Part shown: positions 1-10,983 of the stretch, piece after piece
Position numbering within the stretch: the first letter of the stretch is position 1
Layout: every line of letters starts with the position of its first letter
Source of the DNA: Tamarix chinensis
Taxonomy: Eukaryota; Streptophyta; Magnoliopsida; Caryophyllales; Tamaricaceae
Assembly (NCBI GenBank): GCA_030549775.1
Contig: CM060172.1
Span: 55,851,942 to 55,915,941, forward strand
Direction of reading: 5' to 3'
Length of the DNA stretch: 64,000 nucleotides
Program-made: the position numbers and the translations under genes
Notes under the pieces: generated by a model
What the model saw: the letters and a program-made list of their open reading frames with translations, nothing else
Database searches by the model: none
What the model was told of the DNA's origin: nothing

Positions 1-3000
1 GCATGGGATCCCCATTATTATGACTGGTGGAATGGAAAAACTACTTTAGGGTAGAACGTATCCGGTCACTATTATTTGTTGGTTGAATAGTCTCCTGGGC
101 AAAAATGCTCCTGGCCACTATTATTGCCGGTGGAACAGTTTGGCCCCGACCCACTTGGTGTTCCACTATAAGTAATTAGCGTCTTTTCCTTGATTTATTA
201 TCATCCAAGGTTTTGCTTATTGAGCTCGAAACCTCCACTATTATAGCCAGTGGAATGGAAATACTACTCTAGGATAGAACGCATCTGACCACTATTATTT
301 GTTGGTGGATCGGTCTTTAGGGCAAAAATGCTCTTGGCCACTAGTACTGCCAATGAAACGGTCGGGGCCCTATTCAATAATCTTCCATTTTAAGTGATTA
401 ATATTTTATTCGTGTCTTATTCAACAAATAACCCCCTATTTGGATATGCACACCCCAATGGGTTTCCCCAACTCATTATCACTCTTCCATCCCAAACTTA
501 CTAAATAAGCCTATCTCATATCATGGGATCTCTACACTCACCAAGAATCTAAGGCCCCTTTTTACCTTCCACCATACTCACCATAAATTCAAAACCCCCC
601 ACACATGTAGGTCAAGGCCCACTTTCCTATTTCTCCACCTAGGCTCACCATCACCTACTAGGATTTTCTCCTAAAACTCTAATCTGGCCTACGTGGCCCT
701 AGCCTTTCCTTTTTTTATACATCCCACATTCTTCCTTGATTCCAATGCTATCACTCTACTCAACCCACTCCAAACAACATGATCCAACTCCTCAACTCCC
801 GCATGTGTTAATAATACCCTAGTTGGTTACCACCGAAAACCGTAATACACCCCTTTTCTTTTTTGCCTTCCCCTCATACATAACTCCACCCTCCATTTAA
901 CTTGACCCACACCCTTCACGTGACACACTCCTCATCACAACCCAAGGTCCAACCAACCTCAACCTCTCTCATAATACCCTTACACTTAGGATTTTTTTTT
1001 CCAAAAACCCTAGTTAGGCTCCCATGCATACTTCCATCAACCCATGTACTAAATCTTCCCTACACACTCCAATCACCCAAAATACACTTTCCTCCCCATG
1101 GTCAACCCTCAAACTAACTTTCTTTACGCAAGTTTTTCCCCATGAAAAGACCATACACCTTATGCAAGACTCACACTTCCCATGCAATATTTTTTCCTAA
1201 CCCTTCATTTTATTATTTTCTTCTTTTATTTCCTCATCTATATTTCATAATACTCTTAGGGATTTTTCTCACTTCTCCTTACTCACTCCACCCTCTTTAT
1301 TTATTTTATCTCTCCACAAACACTCAAACCCACCTAAGGCCTTTAAGCATACAAGTCATAACAACTCAGCCATACATAAGAATATGTCATTCATATAAGT
1401 ATATCACACATATTACATATAATACCAATCATGCTCAACATATCTTAGCTCCTTGCAAGCCAAGATATACCACACACTCACTTAGTACATATTCACATAC
1501 ATTCACACAAGGCATGCTAACACATCCATATATACAAGATTTATACAAACCCAAGCCTTGACCATATCCTTACCTAATGGGACTTTGGGCGTGAAGCACA
1601 CTCCTACGCCTCCTCACGAGGAAGGGTTTGCTCACAACCTATAAAAATAGTATAACTAGTTATTTCACCTTATTCCTACTACTTTTTCCTTTTTCTTTAT
1701 TTACTTAATCAAATATTAGTGATAATACTAATAACGTCAATAATAATAATATATTAAAATAAAATATACTAAGTAGGTAGGAGGGAGAAGGACACAACTA
1801 GAAGGGACAACAAGTGAGAGGCAACGATGGCTGTGGACGACGGTGGTGGTGGATGGTATAAAAAGAAGGAGTTGGGGATTAGAAAAAGAGGAGGGGAGTT
1901 AAGGTTTCCTAAGTGGTAGGGTTTCTTGGGTCAGGGGGTTGTGGTGATGGCGGTGGCCTCATGGTGGTGGCAGTGGCTGCTACCGAGAGGGAAAGAAGGG
2001 AAAAAAGGAGGGAGGAGGGGAAAGAAAAGGAAATTGGTGGTGTGGTAAGGTAGGGGAGGGTTTCCTAGACAATAAGGGAGGAAGGGAGGGTGGTGGTAGC
2101 TATGGTGGTGGCAGCGTAGGGCGGTGGTGGAAGGTGCAAAATGGCAGCTCAAGCTACCCACTTTGCACAGCTGGGGAGAGAAGAGGAAGGGGAGTGAGGG
2201 GTAGGGGAGTGATCAGTTGGGTGCAGGGTGATGCAGGAAAGAGGAAGGGAGGGTGTGGCGACGACTGATTAGGTTGTGCGAGTAAGGCTGGGGTAGGCTG
2301 AATGATAAAGACAAAGAGAGCAAAAAAGGGGTGGGGAGAGGTATTTATAGGTTAAATGGATGAAGGAAGTGGACAAGAGAGGGAAGAAGACAAGGGGAGG
2401 GAGGTGGTTGGTTGTCAGCTGATGTAGCTATGTGATAGGGGAGACAAGGGTAGGGTTTTACAGGGGTGCAGAGGAGACTTTATGGGGTTGTGTGGGTTGT
2501 AGGAGGGAGGGGGACCATGTAGGGTAGTGCTTGCTACATGCCCTGTAGGTCCAAATGAGGAAAGAAAGAGGGGAGAGAAAGGGGTGGATTTGCGAAGCAG
2601 CTTCGATTGGGGTGGGAGAAGAAAAGAGACAGGGGCAAAAAGGGAAAGAAGATAAAAAAGGAAAAGAGGGGGAGCGGGGGTGCACTTGGGCTAGGTCTCG
2701 CGGAGGAAGAAAGAAAGAAAGAAAAGTTGGGCCATGGGAGGGAAGGAAAGAAAGGAGGGGGAAGGGGAAAGGAAGAAAAAAAAAAGAGAAAGAAAAGGAA
2801 GAAAAAGGGGAAAGAAAAAAACAGAAAAATAGGGTGGTAGGGTGGTTTAGAAATTTTTTTTAAATTTTTTAGGAATAATAAAAATTAGTAATAATAATAA
2901 AATAAATTTTTATTAATTTATAAATTATTTTTATGATTTACTTATAATTTATTTCAAGTTAGTACATAAATTTAGCCTCTACTAATTAGGTCCCTATATC

Positions 3001-3140
3001 ATTTTTCTTCTCTTATGGCTATAATTCTTATTATTTTTTTAATATTATTATTTTATTAGAAATGACATATATAATTAAACCTTATCCAGTAATTTAATAT
3101 TTTATTCTTAAATCCTAAAATAAAGTTTTGGGGTATTACA
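1..3140 (-). mobile_element. Partial long LTR of Ty3/gypsy family (cut by window start)
   Basis: The right end reads GGGGTATTACA at 3130-3140, so the sense (minus) strand starts TGTAATACCCC, matching the TG start of the other LTRs here. Going leftwards (sense direction) come a purine/pyrimidine-biased tract (about 1780-2850), a TATA box at 2342-2349, a low-G zone rich in ATGCA words (about 400-1560), and six copies of the family box in two triplets (about 1-150 and 231-360). This order matches the reverse-oriented LTR at 49013-53710, its closest relative here. The 3' end of the LTR and any internal region lie left of the window. No gene is supported inside it: the short frames are products of base bias. 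Whether it is a solo LTR or part of an element cannot be seen. Confidence 0.75.
2342..2349 (-). promoter_or_regulatory. LTR core promoter TATA box
   Basis: Sense TATAAATA followed by CC, about 0.8 kb from the LTR start. The same CTATAAATACC word lies at comparable positions in three other LTRs of the family (48428, 54753, and 53613 on the minus strand), so it is probably the LTR Pol II promoter. Activity is inferred. Confidence 0.5.
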
Positions 3141-4359
3141 ACTAATCCATCACTTTTAAATTCAAGTAATTTTATTAACATTTCTACTTTATATGGTTTT
3201 CCATCATATTCAAGTGATGGAGATCTACATATGGTGATGGGCAATGTGGCCACAAATCCATTACTTTTGATCATTGAATTAATTATATTAGATCCAATTT
3301 GAGTTTATTGAATGGAAGACTTTTAGCCTTCTACCATCATCTATTTCTACCCTCTATCTCATAATTGGAAAGGAGCTCATTACACATACAATCAAATTAA
3401 ATTATGTATTGCCAATATATACAATTAAAACTAATAAAAATATCAATTAGCATAATAATAAGTCAAAGGGAAGATAAAAATAAATTTCCTTATGCTGAGC
3501 TAATTTTAGGATCATTATATATCCCCTCAAAACTCTTAATCAATTCAAATTAAGTGGGGGATTGATGTTATTGAAATCTACTTGATTGTAAGATATTTCA
3601 TATATGTGACCTTTCATAAGCATGCAAACATTGATATCTTACACAAATAAAAGTGATGGGTTAGTTGTATGTGAAACATAATAATCATATTCATATAGAA
3701 TGATAACTAATGAATTACATCCTTCTATTAAGCACCGATATAACTTGACACCAACTCTATGGCCATTTGCTTATGGGAAACCCCAATGTCTTGAACAAGA
3801 TCAACTCCATTGAATAATCATTTATAGATTAGTCTCAGATATTTGATAGAAAGAGGCGAGATGAATATGAACATATAATGGAACTAATCTTTGAAAGATT
3901 ATACTAAGGATATGGTGAGCAACATATAAGGGCAATAGATAAATTAGAGGCTAATTATACTGATACAATATTGTAATATTGATAAAATTAAAGTGAGATA
4001 ATATAACAATATAGAGAGAAAGAGCAAATGTGATATATAATTCTCATTGATACGTATGAGTTCCCTCTTACATTTATAATTTACAATATCTCATATATAT
4101 AATACCCATACTTGTTACATCCATTATGATAAGGAGCTAGAATATATAAAAGAATCTGGAAGATACATAGTGTTGAGGGATTGGAATCATAATGGGAAAA
4201 GCTATTATAATTGATGGTACTAATGTGACTATTAAACCTATGATTTAATACAATACAAATTCATAACGTGCGCATGCATACTATATAGATAGAATATTTA
4301 CAACATATCTCAAATTCTACCTTTGAAATGAGGAGGAAAAATAAAGTGTTGGTTATAAT
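3141..4359. repeat. Degenerate copia-type retroelement debris with polypurine-tract-like site
   Basis: This AT-rich stretch has no open frame. Positions 3141-3420 resemble about 27400-27740, sharing the words around the CCATCACTTTTGAT motif and the TTGAATGGAAGACTTTT region. At 3552-3563 AAGTGGGGGATT is a good polypurine tract, followed by a TG that could start a copia LTR (3563 or 3566). Positions about 4058-4359 are the left part of a tandemly duplicated segment, described separately. The family name is inferred from the polypurine-tract form only. Confidence 0.5.
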
Positions 4360-4639
4360 TGTAATCCCCCAAAATTTTAAAAGCCTATAATTTAATAAAT
4401 AAATTTTATTTAGGATAAATTAGCCTTCAAATCTATTTAATTTAATTATTTTTATGATTTTTTGAGTATATAAAAACGGATAGGAATATTTAATAAATTA
4501 AAATAAATATTTTATTATTTTATCATACTATTTTTATTTAAAATGATTTTCCAAACCAATATTTAACCAAAATTATCCTTTTTAAACCAATATATTTAAT
4601 TATATTAAATTAAATTATTAAATAAATTTATTACCCAAA

Positions 4640-5900
4640 AATATTGTATTTTATTATTTTATTTTGTCCCATTTTACTTTTCCTTTTTCCTTTTTTCCTT
4701 TTTCCTTTTCCTTCTCATTTTTCTTCTTTCTTTCTTTTTCTTTTTTTTTCTTCCTTTTGGCTGCCAAGCCATGACCTGCCTTCTTACCCTGCATGTTGGG
4801 CCGCTGGCCCATCTCTCCATCCTCCCTTATTTCCCTTTTCTTTCCCTCGGCCCGACTCCTTCTTTTCTTCCTTCCTCCCCGCACGAGCCAAGCCCGTCCT
4901 CCCTTCCTTTCTTTCCTTCCTCCCCCCGACCTGGCCGACCCACTCCCCTCTTCCCTTTGCCTAGCCTGCATGCAACCTCCCCCTCTTTCTTTCTTTTCTT
5001 CCTTTCTTTGACATTGCACCCGACCACCTCCACCATCTCTGGCTGCCCCACCTGCAACCCTCCTCCCCCTACTGCTCTCCCTATCTCTCTCTCTCTCTCT
5101 CACCATTTTTCCTGCCTCACCTCGGCCTCACCACCTCTCTCTCCTCTCGCCCATGCCCTGCCATTCCCCTTCTTTCCCGTTCCCTCTCCCTACAACTCCC
5201 ATGTTCCTACCACCCTGCCGCCACCCTACCGAGCCCCCTATCCCCTCTTTTCTCTCCCTCTTCTTTTTCTTCTTCCCTCTCGACCTCATTCTGCCATTTT
5301 CGAGCCTCCCATGCCCTTCCCCGACCTTCTTTCTCTCCTTTCTTCTCCTCCCATATCCCTCCCTGTTTTTGCACCACCGCTACATTCCGCTACTACCACC
5401 GCCGCACTAGCTACCTGCCACCCTCTACCTCACCCCTGCACCACTACACCACCCCTCGAGCAACCCTACAGCCTCCTTCTTCCTCCCCTCTTCTTTTTCT
5501 CTTATTTCCCTCCCTTCTCGACAACCACCCTTTGCAGCCTCCTTCCACCGCCTCTGCCACCACCTGAGCCACTAAACCACTCCCTGCAACCTCCCCTACC
5601 ACCTCAAAACCTCCTTTGGCTGAAACAACCACCTACAACTCTTCATTTTCCTTCTCCCTTTTCCTTCCTCTTCAGCCCCCTCCATCTCAGCTCATCTCGG
5701 CAGCCACCTTCGCAGCGTCGCTGCCGCCGCCACCACCGCCCTTGGCCGCGAGCAACCTATCCCCAAGCACCACCTACACCCCCTCTCCACCTCTGCACCC
5801 TTCCTTTGCCTTAAATCCTCCCCCACATGCCCTCTTTCCTAGCCCAAAAATCCTAACCCAAAATTGATTCCCTCTTCTTCTCCTTATGCCATTTTCGACC
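4640..5900 (+). repeat. Pyrimidine-rich tract of LTR1
   Basis: About 1.25 kb of almost pure C/T on the plus strand with scattered A, and few G. It produces long but meaningless Pro/Ser/Leu-rich frames on the plus strand and Lys/Glu/Arg/Gly-rich frames on the minus strand. The equivalent tract of the second solo LTR is 43810-44990. Both contain the word GGGCCGnTGGCCCATCTC near their start, a GGGCC/GGCCC partial palindrome. Confidence 0.8.
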
Positions 5901-5916
5901 CCTCCCCTCTTGTTTT

Positions 5917-5959
5917 GCATGCAGCTCATGCTGCATAAGTAGTATGAGCTGCTGCATGC
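5917..5959 (+). repeat. Inverted repeat (hairpin) ending the pyrimidine tract of LTR1
   Basis: Arm GCATGCAGCTCAT pairs with ATGAGCTGCTGCATGC, leaving a 3-nt bulge and a short loop. A perfect 9-bp hairpin occupies the same place in the second solo LTR (45002-45023), so the structure is kept although the bases differ. Confidence 0.7.
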
Positions 5960-6589
5960 TTTGGTATGTTTTGTTTAATAAATTTTAAGGTATAATAATA
6001 TTTTAAGTTAATTATTTTATTAATTAAGTGTTATAAAGTCTTATGTTTTGGTTTTTCTTATTTCTAATATAATAAACATTCATATTATTTTTAGTTATTG
6101 GTTTTGGCTAATCAAAGCTTGAATCCTTAACCGAAATACCGATAAGGTTCGTTTTTGCGAAAATTAAGGTAATCGTTAAACCCCACTTAAATGCATGGAT
6201 AAACGTATGTTAGCACATTAGGCTTTTAATATGTTATTATGCTTGATATATGTTGTTTAATATAATATATTTAGTTTCTTGTGTTGATTGATAAAAAGGA
6301 AGCATGTTAGATTATATGCTATGTATTGAAATATTGCTTAAGGTAAGAGTTTGGTGAAATGTTAAGTATTTATCCATGTTGTATTATGCTATTGTGATCT
6401 TTAATGCATGGTTAATATTATTGAGAGCCCTAAGGATATTTTAGTAATATATCTTGTGCAAGAATGTGGCCTAATAGGTATGGGTGCTAATGAATATTAT
6501 ATTAAATATAATAGTTGGGGAGTTGGATAATGAGAATGGGATATTAATATTAATATTTCATGTGGTGATGATAATTTAATATAAGTGGA

Positions 6590-7340
6590 GTAATAAGGGG
6601 CAAAATGGTAATTTGTGAGTGAAAAGGGTAAAATGGTAATTTTGGAGGCAAGGGAAAAATGGTAAATTGTAAGTGAAAAGGGTAAATTGGTAATTTTGGA
6701 GGTAAAGGGGTTAAATGGTAATTTTGTAATTAAAGGAAAAAATGGTAATTTTGTAAGCAAAGGGCAAAATGGTAATTTTATAAGTAAAAGGGTATTATGG
6801 TAATTTTTAGAAGTTAAGGGGTAAAATGGTAATTTTGAAAATAAAGGACAAAATGGTAATTTTGTAAATAAAATGGTAAAGTGGAAATTGGAAAGGGATA
6901 ACTTGGTAATTATAATAATGGAGGAGGGCAAAGTGGTAATTATAATAATTGAGAAGGGTAAAATGATAATTCAATGTAAATGAAGGTAAAATGATAATTT
7001 AATAATGGAGAAGGGTAAATGGTAATTATGATAATAGAGAAGGGTAATTTGGTGATTTTGATAATGAAGAAGGATAGTTTGGTAATTATAATAATGAAGG
7101 GTAATTTGACCAACAAAAAGGCAATTTGTTAATTATAATAAAGGAAAAGGAAAATGGGTAATCTAACCAACCAAATGGAAAATATGTGGAGTGTAACAAT
7201 TATGAAGGGTAGTCGGTGATCTAATAAGTATGGGAGATAACTTGGTAACCTAAATCGAGTAAGAGGTAATTTGGTAATTATGAAACAAGGAGGATAATAT
7301 GGTAATTTATCAAGTAAGGAAGAGATGACTTAGCAATTAT
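6590..7340. repeat. Minisatellite of about 25-30 bp units (GGTAATTTTG core) in LTR1
   Basis: More than 20 degenerate units with core words AAAATGGTAATTTTGTAA and AAGGG. Unit length varies, so it is not a clean array. The matching array in the second solo LTR is about 45686-46370. The 144-codon minus-strand frame across 6497-6931 merely translates the units. Confidence 0.8.
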
Positions 7341-8079
7341 ATAAGTAAGGGGTAAATGATTAATTTGTATCTAACATGTCATTGTGATAGTATAATTTCG
7401 TAATATGACTCAAATAACACTGAATAGTAAGATAAGAGTATTTGATAATTAGTAAGTATCACGAGAACGAATCCTAATTCGGAATTAGATGAGATTATGA
7501 TGGCCTTAATGATTCATCTGTGTTACCTTGGATAACCATTTGAATAAGAAATATTTAATGATATCAGAACGATTGAAAGTGAATAAGTATATGATTGTTG
7601 TGCTTTTGTGATCACCTGAATTAAGATACCAATACTTAAAGTGAAAGACCTCGAGATCGAGAATGATGGCTCTTTAGGGGTCGCTATCCTAAAGACGTGG
7701 TTTAGTCCATGGTTATTCTGGTATTTGCTGGTGTATCTTTGTGCCCCAGACAGGCCCTATATCTTACTCTATCTAGTTCTACGGACCTATTTAGGGGGTA
7801 TACATACTTATGGATTAGGTGTCCCTATCGGTAGGGTACTAACTTAGCTTTATGCACCAGTATGCCTAGGGACGCAAAGGGTACCTTTGTGTCCCTGGGT
7901 TGATAGTTGAAGGGTACTGTGTAGCTTTTATGCACCAGTGCGACCAGTGTACCTTTGTGTCCTAAGATTTTGATCTCCCTATCGAGGCAAATAAATAGAA
8001 CTATTATACTGATTAAAAAGGGAAAACACTAAGCGTGAAAGTGAAAGACTAATGAGCCGGGCCTAGTTGAATTATTTTA

Positions 8080-8446
8080 TGAGTACCGATCTATCGGATA
8101 TAATAGTAGCCCAAGAGGTTTTTCCCTGTATGATGTTTATTAGTACCGATCCACCGGATATAATAGTGGCCCAGGTGCGTGTTGCCCTAGATGATGTATA
8201 TTTGTATTCCGATCTATCGGCTATAATAGTGGGAATCTCGAGCTCAATAAATTTGATTTGGTTGTGAATAAATTATAGAAAAATACTAATCACTTATAGT
8301 TGAATACCATATAAGTTGGGGCCATACCGGTCCACCGATGAATAATAGTGGCCAGGAGCATTCTGCCCTAGAGACCGATCCACCGGCAATAATAGTGGTC
8401 AGGAGCGTTCTACCTTGTATGTATTCTGGTCCACCGACTATAATAG
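8080..8446 (+). repeat. Two triplets of the family 19-nt box in LTR1
   Basis: Six copies of a box with consensus CCACCGGCTATAATAGTGG, in two groups of three (about 8080-8236 and 8325-8446). A spacer containing AATCACTTATAGTTGAA separates them. The last box of each group runs into a G-run (GTGGGGTTCCC at about 8427). The same 3+3 pattern occurs in four other LTRs in this window. Confidence 0.8.
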
Positions 8447-8975
8447 TGGGGTTCCCATACTCACACGGATATTTATAATCCGATATGATTGATAATGATG
8501 GATTAAGGGCTTAAGGCCCAGAAGTATCGATTGTTCTTTATGGCCTATTAATATCAGATTGATTTGTTAAGTATATGAATGTATGAATATGGATATTAAG
8601 TATTTACCTTTCATTATGTATATATGTAGTATCATGTGTTGCATTGTGGACCTACTATTAAGTGAGTTTTAAAGGGTTACTCAGTACCGTAGTACTGAAG
8701 GGTTCCATTCGTGGGGCCCCTGCCTATTCAATGGGCAGTGTCTATTGCAGGTCTTTTTCGAGTACTACTCAAGTGTGCCATCGGGAAAGAGCATAAGGAA
8801 TTATCCAAAAAGTCCTAAGGTTGTACTATTCCTCCTTTAAAATTCATGGTTTCAATGTATTTGTTGATTGTAACCACCGCTGGTGGATTTTATTATTGTA
8901 AAGTGTTGTATACACTACTCTAATTTAAATATCTTTGAGTTTCTCGTAAGTTGTACTTTTCTCTTTTAGCCTTAG

Positions 8976-9021
8976 CACTTGGTACTGGAACGGTAGGAGT
9001 AAACCGGTCTGGTACTAAGTG
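8976..9021 (+). repeat. Conserved imperfect inverted repeat near LTR1 3' end
   Basis: CACTTGGTACT and GGTACTAAGTG form imperfect inverted arms around a 24-bp centre containing GGAACGGTAGGAG. It is nearly unchanged at 47760-47805 and, on the minus strand, at 56670-56715. It is the best-conserved segment of the LTR after the termini. Confidence 0.7.
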
Positions 9022-9560
9022 TAGCAGTAATATCTCTAGAATTCACAATTTTGTTATTTCGCTTCTGCCGATTATTTTAATAAAATAAATTTTTTTAGTA
9101 GTAAATTTTGGTGGTGTTACAATAATAACCAACTTCCCACAACTTTTCATGTTAGAAATTAGTGCACAAAAGTGTAGTGTGCATTTTGAGTTCTTTCTAA
9201 CATTTACGATTCAAAATATCTCATATATATAAATAATACATATACTTATTACATCTGTTATGAGAAGGAGTTATAATATATAAAAGAATGTGGAAGATAT
9301 ATAGAGTTGAGGTGTTGGAATCATAATGGAAAAAGCTATTACAATTGATGGTACTAATGAGACTATTAAACCTATGATTTAATGTAATACAAATTCATAA
9401 CGTGTACATCCATAATATGTAAATAAGATTTTTACAACATATCTCAAATTCTACATTTTAAATGAGGAGAGAAAATAAAGTGTTGGTTATAATAACCAAC
9501 TTCCCACAACTTTGCATGTTAGAAATTAGTGCACAAAAAAGTGTGGTGTGCATTTTTTTT

Positions 9561-10385
9561 CTTCTGCAAAAGTGAATAGTAATAGTTTCAAAACATATAG
9601 ACACATACATCCATTAGAGAGAAAATAGGGAGAGGCTTATTCTTTAATATTTTTCTTTTTTGTGAGTTATGTGTGTGAAATCAAAGACCAAGAAGAAAAC
9701 TAAAGCAAGTCCCTATTTTTCATTACTTTTAAGAAATACACACCATCGGATTTGAGGAAAGAGGGTGTGGAAGTGCAAAAATTTGATTCTAGTTATCTCA
9801 AATTGCAAATTCAGTGTAATTAATTCTATCAATGGCTAGAGATATGTTCCAAACGATCCTTAACAAGCATTATATAGTTAAATTCCATATATTGATTGCT
9901 TATAATGTGTTAGGATTTCACACATTTGTCACTAAATTGTGAATGAATTGTATGTATTAAATTGATGATTATAATTCATGCCATAAATTTTGTCTAATAG
10001 CATTTACAGGCGTAAAATACTTAGATTTCAACAGTTCTTGCACAGAGCTTTTCAAGGAATATGAGGAAGAAAATATAGAGTAGTTATTATTACTTATTAG
10101 TCCTTGATAATTCATAATTCTAATGTGCAAACTTAGCTTAAAATATCTTACTTTAAAACTACTAATTCAAATATAGAATGATTATTCTTATATTATTTTT
10201 AAATTTACTTTAAATATATAATTTTTTATTGCTGGTATGATATTATGAGATTGAAATATTCTTATAGATAGATAAATGGGAAGCACCAACAATATTTTAG
10301 GCATAGAAAAAGAACAAGAACTCCGAATGTAATGGGAGCTTGTAGTTTTAATAAGTATTTCATATTCGTATCAGTAGGACGAGAA
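9561..10385. other. AT-rich DNA between copia debris and CACTA element
   Basis: No open frame and no recognisable RNA gene. It probably continues the copia debris: TTAGATTTCAACAG at about 10021-10034 resembles a copia LTR end, but no partner was identified. Otherwise nothing is seen. Confidence 0.4.
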
Positions 10386-10407
10386 CACTACCACGGAAAC
10401 AGCTTTT

Positions 10408-10625
10408 AATAACGGTTATTTTCGAGTTTTAATAACGGTTTTCAACCGTTATTGAATCGCCCGTTATTATATCTTTAATAACGGTTCATAACCGTCATTA
10501 AAAATACACAAAAACCCGCGAATATGTGCGTAAACTTCATATTTAATAACGGTTTTTACTTAAAAACCGTTGTTAAAAATGAGCTTTTAATAACGGTTCT
10601 ATGGGAAACCGTTGTTAAAAATAAG
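10408..10625. repeat. Left subterminal repeats of the CACTA element
   Basis: At least five AATAACGGTT words, most followed within 10-20 bp by AACCGTTATT or AACCGTTGTT, giving a series of small hairpins. The right end (12855-13190) has about seven such pairs. Confidence 0.85.
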
Positions 10626-10675
10626 GTTTTCAAATCACTCTTGCTTAGAAAGAATTAATCTCAAAAGTATCATGC

Positions 10676-10678
<3 letters not shown>

Positions 10679-10736
<58 letters not shown>
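10679..10736. repeat. Compound microsatellite (TC)n(TA)n
   Basis: About 28 bp of TC repeat passes directly into about 28 bp of TA repeat, inside the CACTA element. A further TA run lies at 10812-10832. Confidence 0.9.
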
Positions 10737-10737
<1 letters not shown>

Positions 10738-10983
10738 GAATCATGCTAACAAGTTTCCAAAATTATATTAATGCTGATCAATGAAACTCCTCATACTTAC
10801 AAAGAGTTCATTATATATATATATATATATATGCATACATACAAACGTAGCAAAATATTATACAATTAATAGTTCAATTTACAAAAGATATGCATACTAC
10901 AGGATTTAAGCAATAGCAGCACTATATACATCAAAATGTTACTACAACTCAAATACCTAAAAAATGAAAACTCATATCTAAAA

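Larger units (their letters stand above)
4360..9121 (+). mobile_element. Complete solo LTR of long-LTR Ty3/gypsy family (LTR1, 4762 bp)
   Basis: It starts TGTAATCCCCC and ends GGTGGTGTTACA. The perfect 5-bp target duplication ATAAT lies at 4355-4359 and 9122-9126. There is no primer-binding site, polypurine tract or pol sequence between the ends, so it is a solo LTR left by LTR-LTR recombination. Internal order: AT-rich start, pyrimidine tract (4640-5900), hairpin (5917-5959), minisatellite of GGTAATTT units (about 6590-7340), two triplets of the 19-nt box (about 8080-8236 and 8325-8446), GTAC palindrome (8682-8697) and terminal inverted repeat (8976-9021). The same order is found in the LTR at 43497-47898. 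Family assignment follows from similarity to the LTR at 56587-60559, which flanks a gypsy pol region. Confidence 0.9.
4058..9560. repeat. Tandem duplication of about 0.37 kb, first copy split by the solo LTR
   Basis: Copy 1 is about 4058-4359 plus 9122-9179. Copy 2 is about 9180-9560. Both contain CTCATATATATAA, GAATCATAATGG, ACAATTGATGGTACTAATG, CCTATGATTTAAT and TAAAGTGTTGGTTATAAT, then AACCAACTTCCCACAAC and GAAATTAGTGCACAAAA. Identity by eye is roughly 85-90 percent. Copy 2 is uninterrupted at 9485-9497 exactly where copy 1 holds the LTR. Related but more diverged sequence occurs at 16370-16700 and 28240-28510. Confidence 0.8.

Noticed and set aside
2458..2863. Lys/Glu-rich and Pro/Ser-rich frames in the first LTR
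   Set aside because: Products of purine/pyrimidine strand bias inside an LTR.
4771..5814. 347-codon plus-strand open frame in LTR1
   Set aside because: It is an artefact of the pyrimidine tract: only Pro, Ser, Leu, Phe and Thr, no domain, and overlapping frames on both strands are equally open. LTR2 has similar but non-homologous frames.
6497..6931. 144-codon minus frame with repeating KLPFCPL words
   Set aside because: It translates the GGTAATTT minisatellite; the repeat period happens to keep phase.
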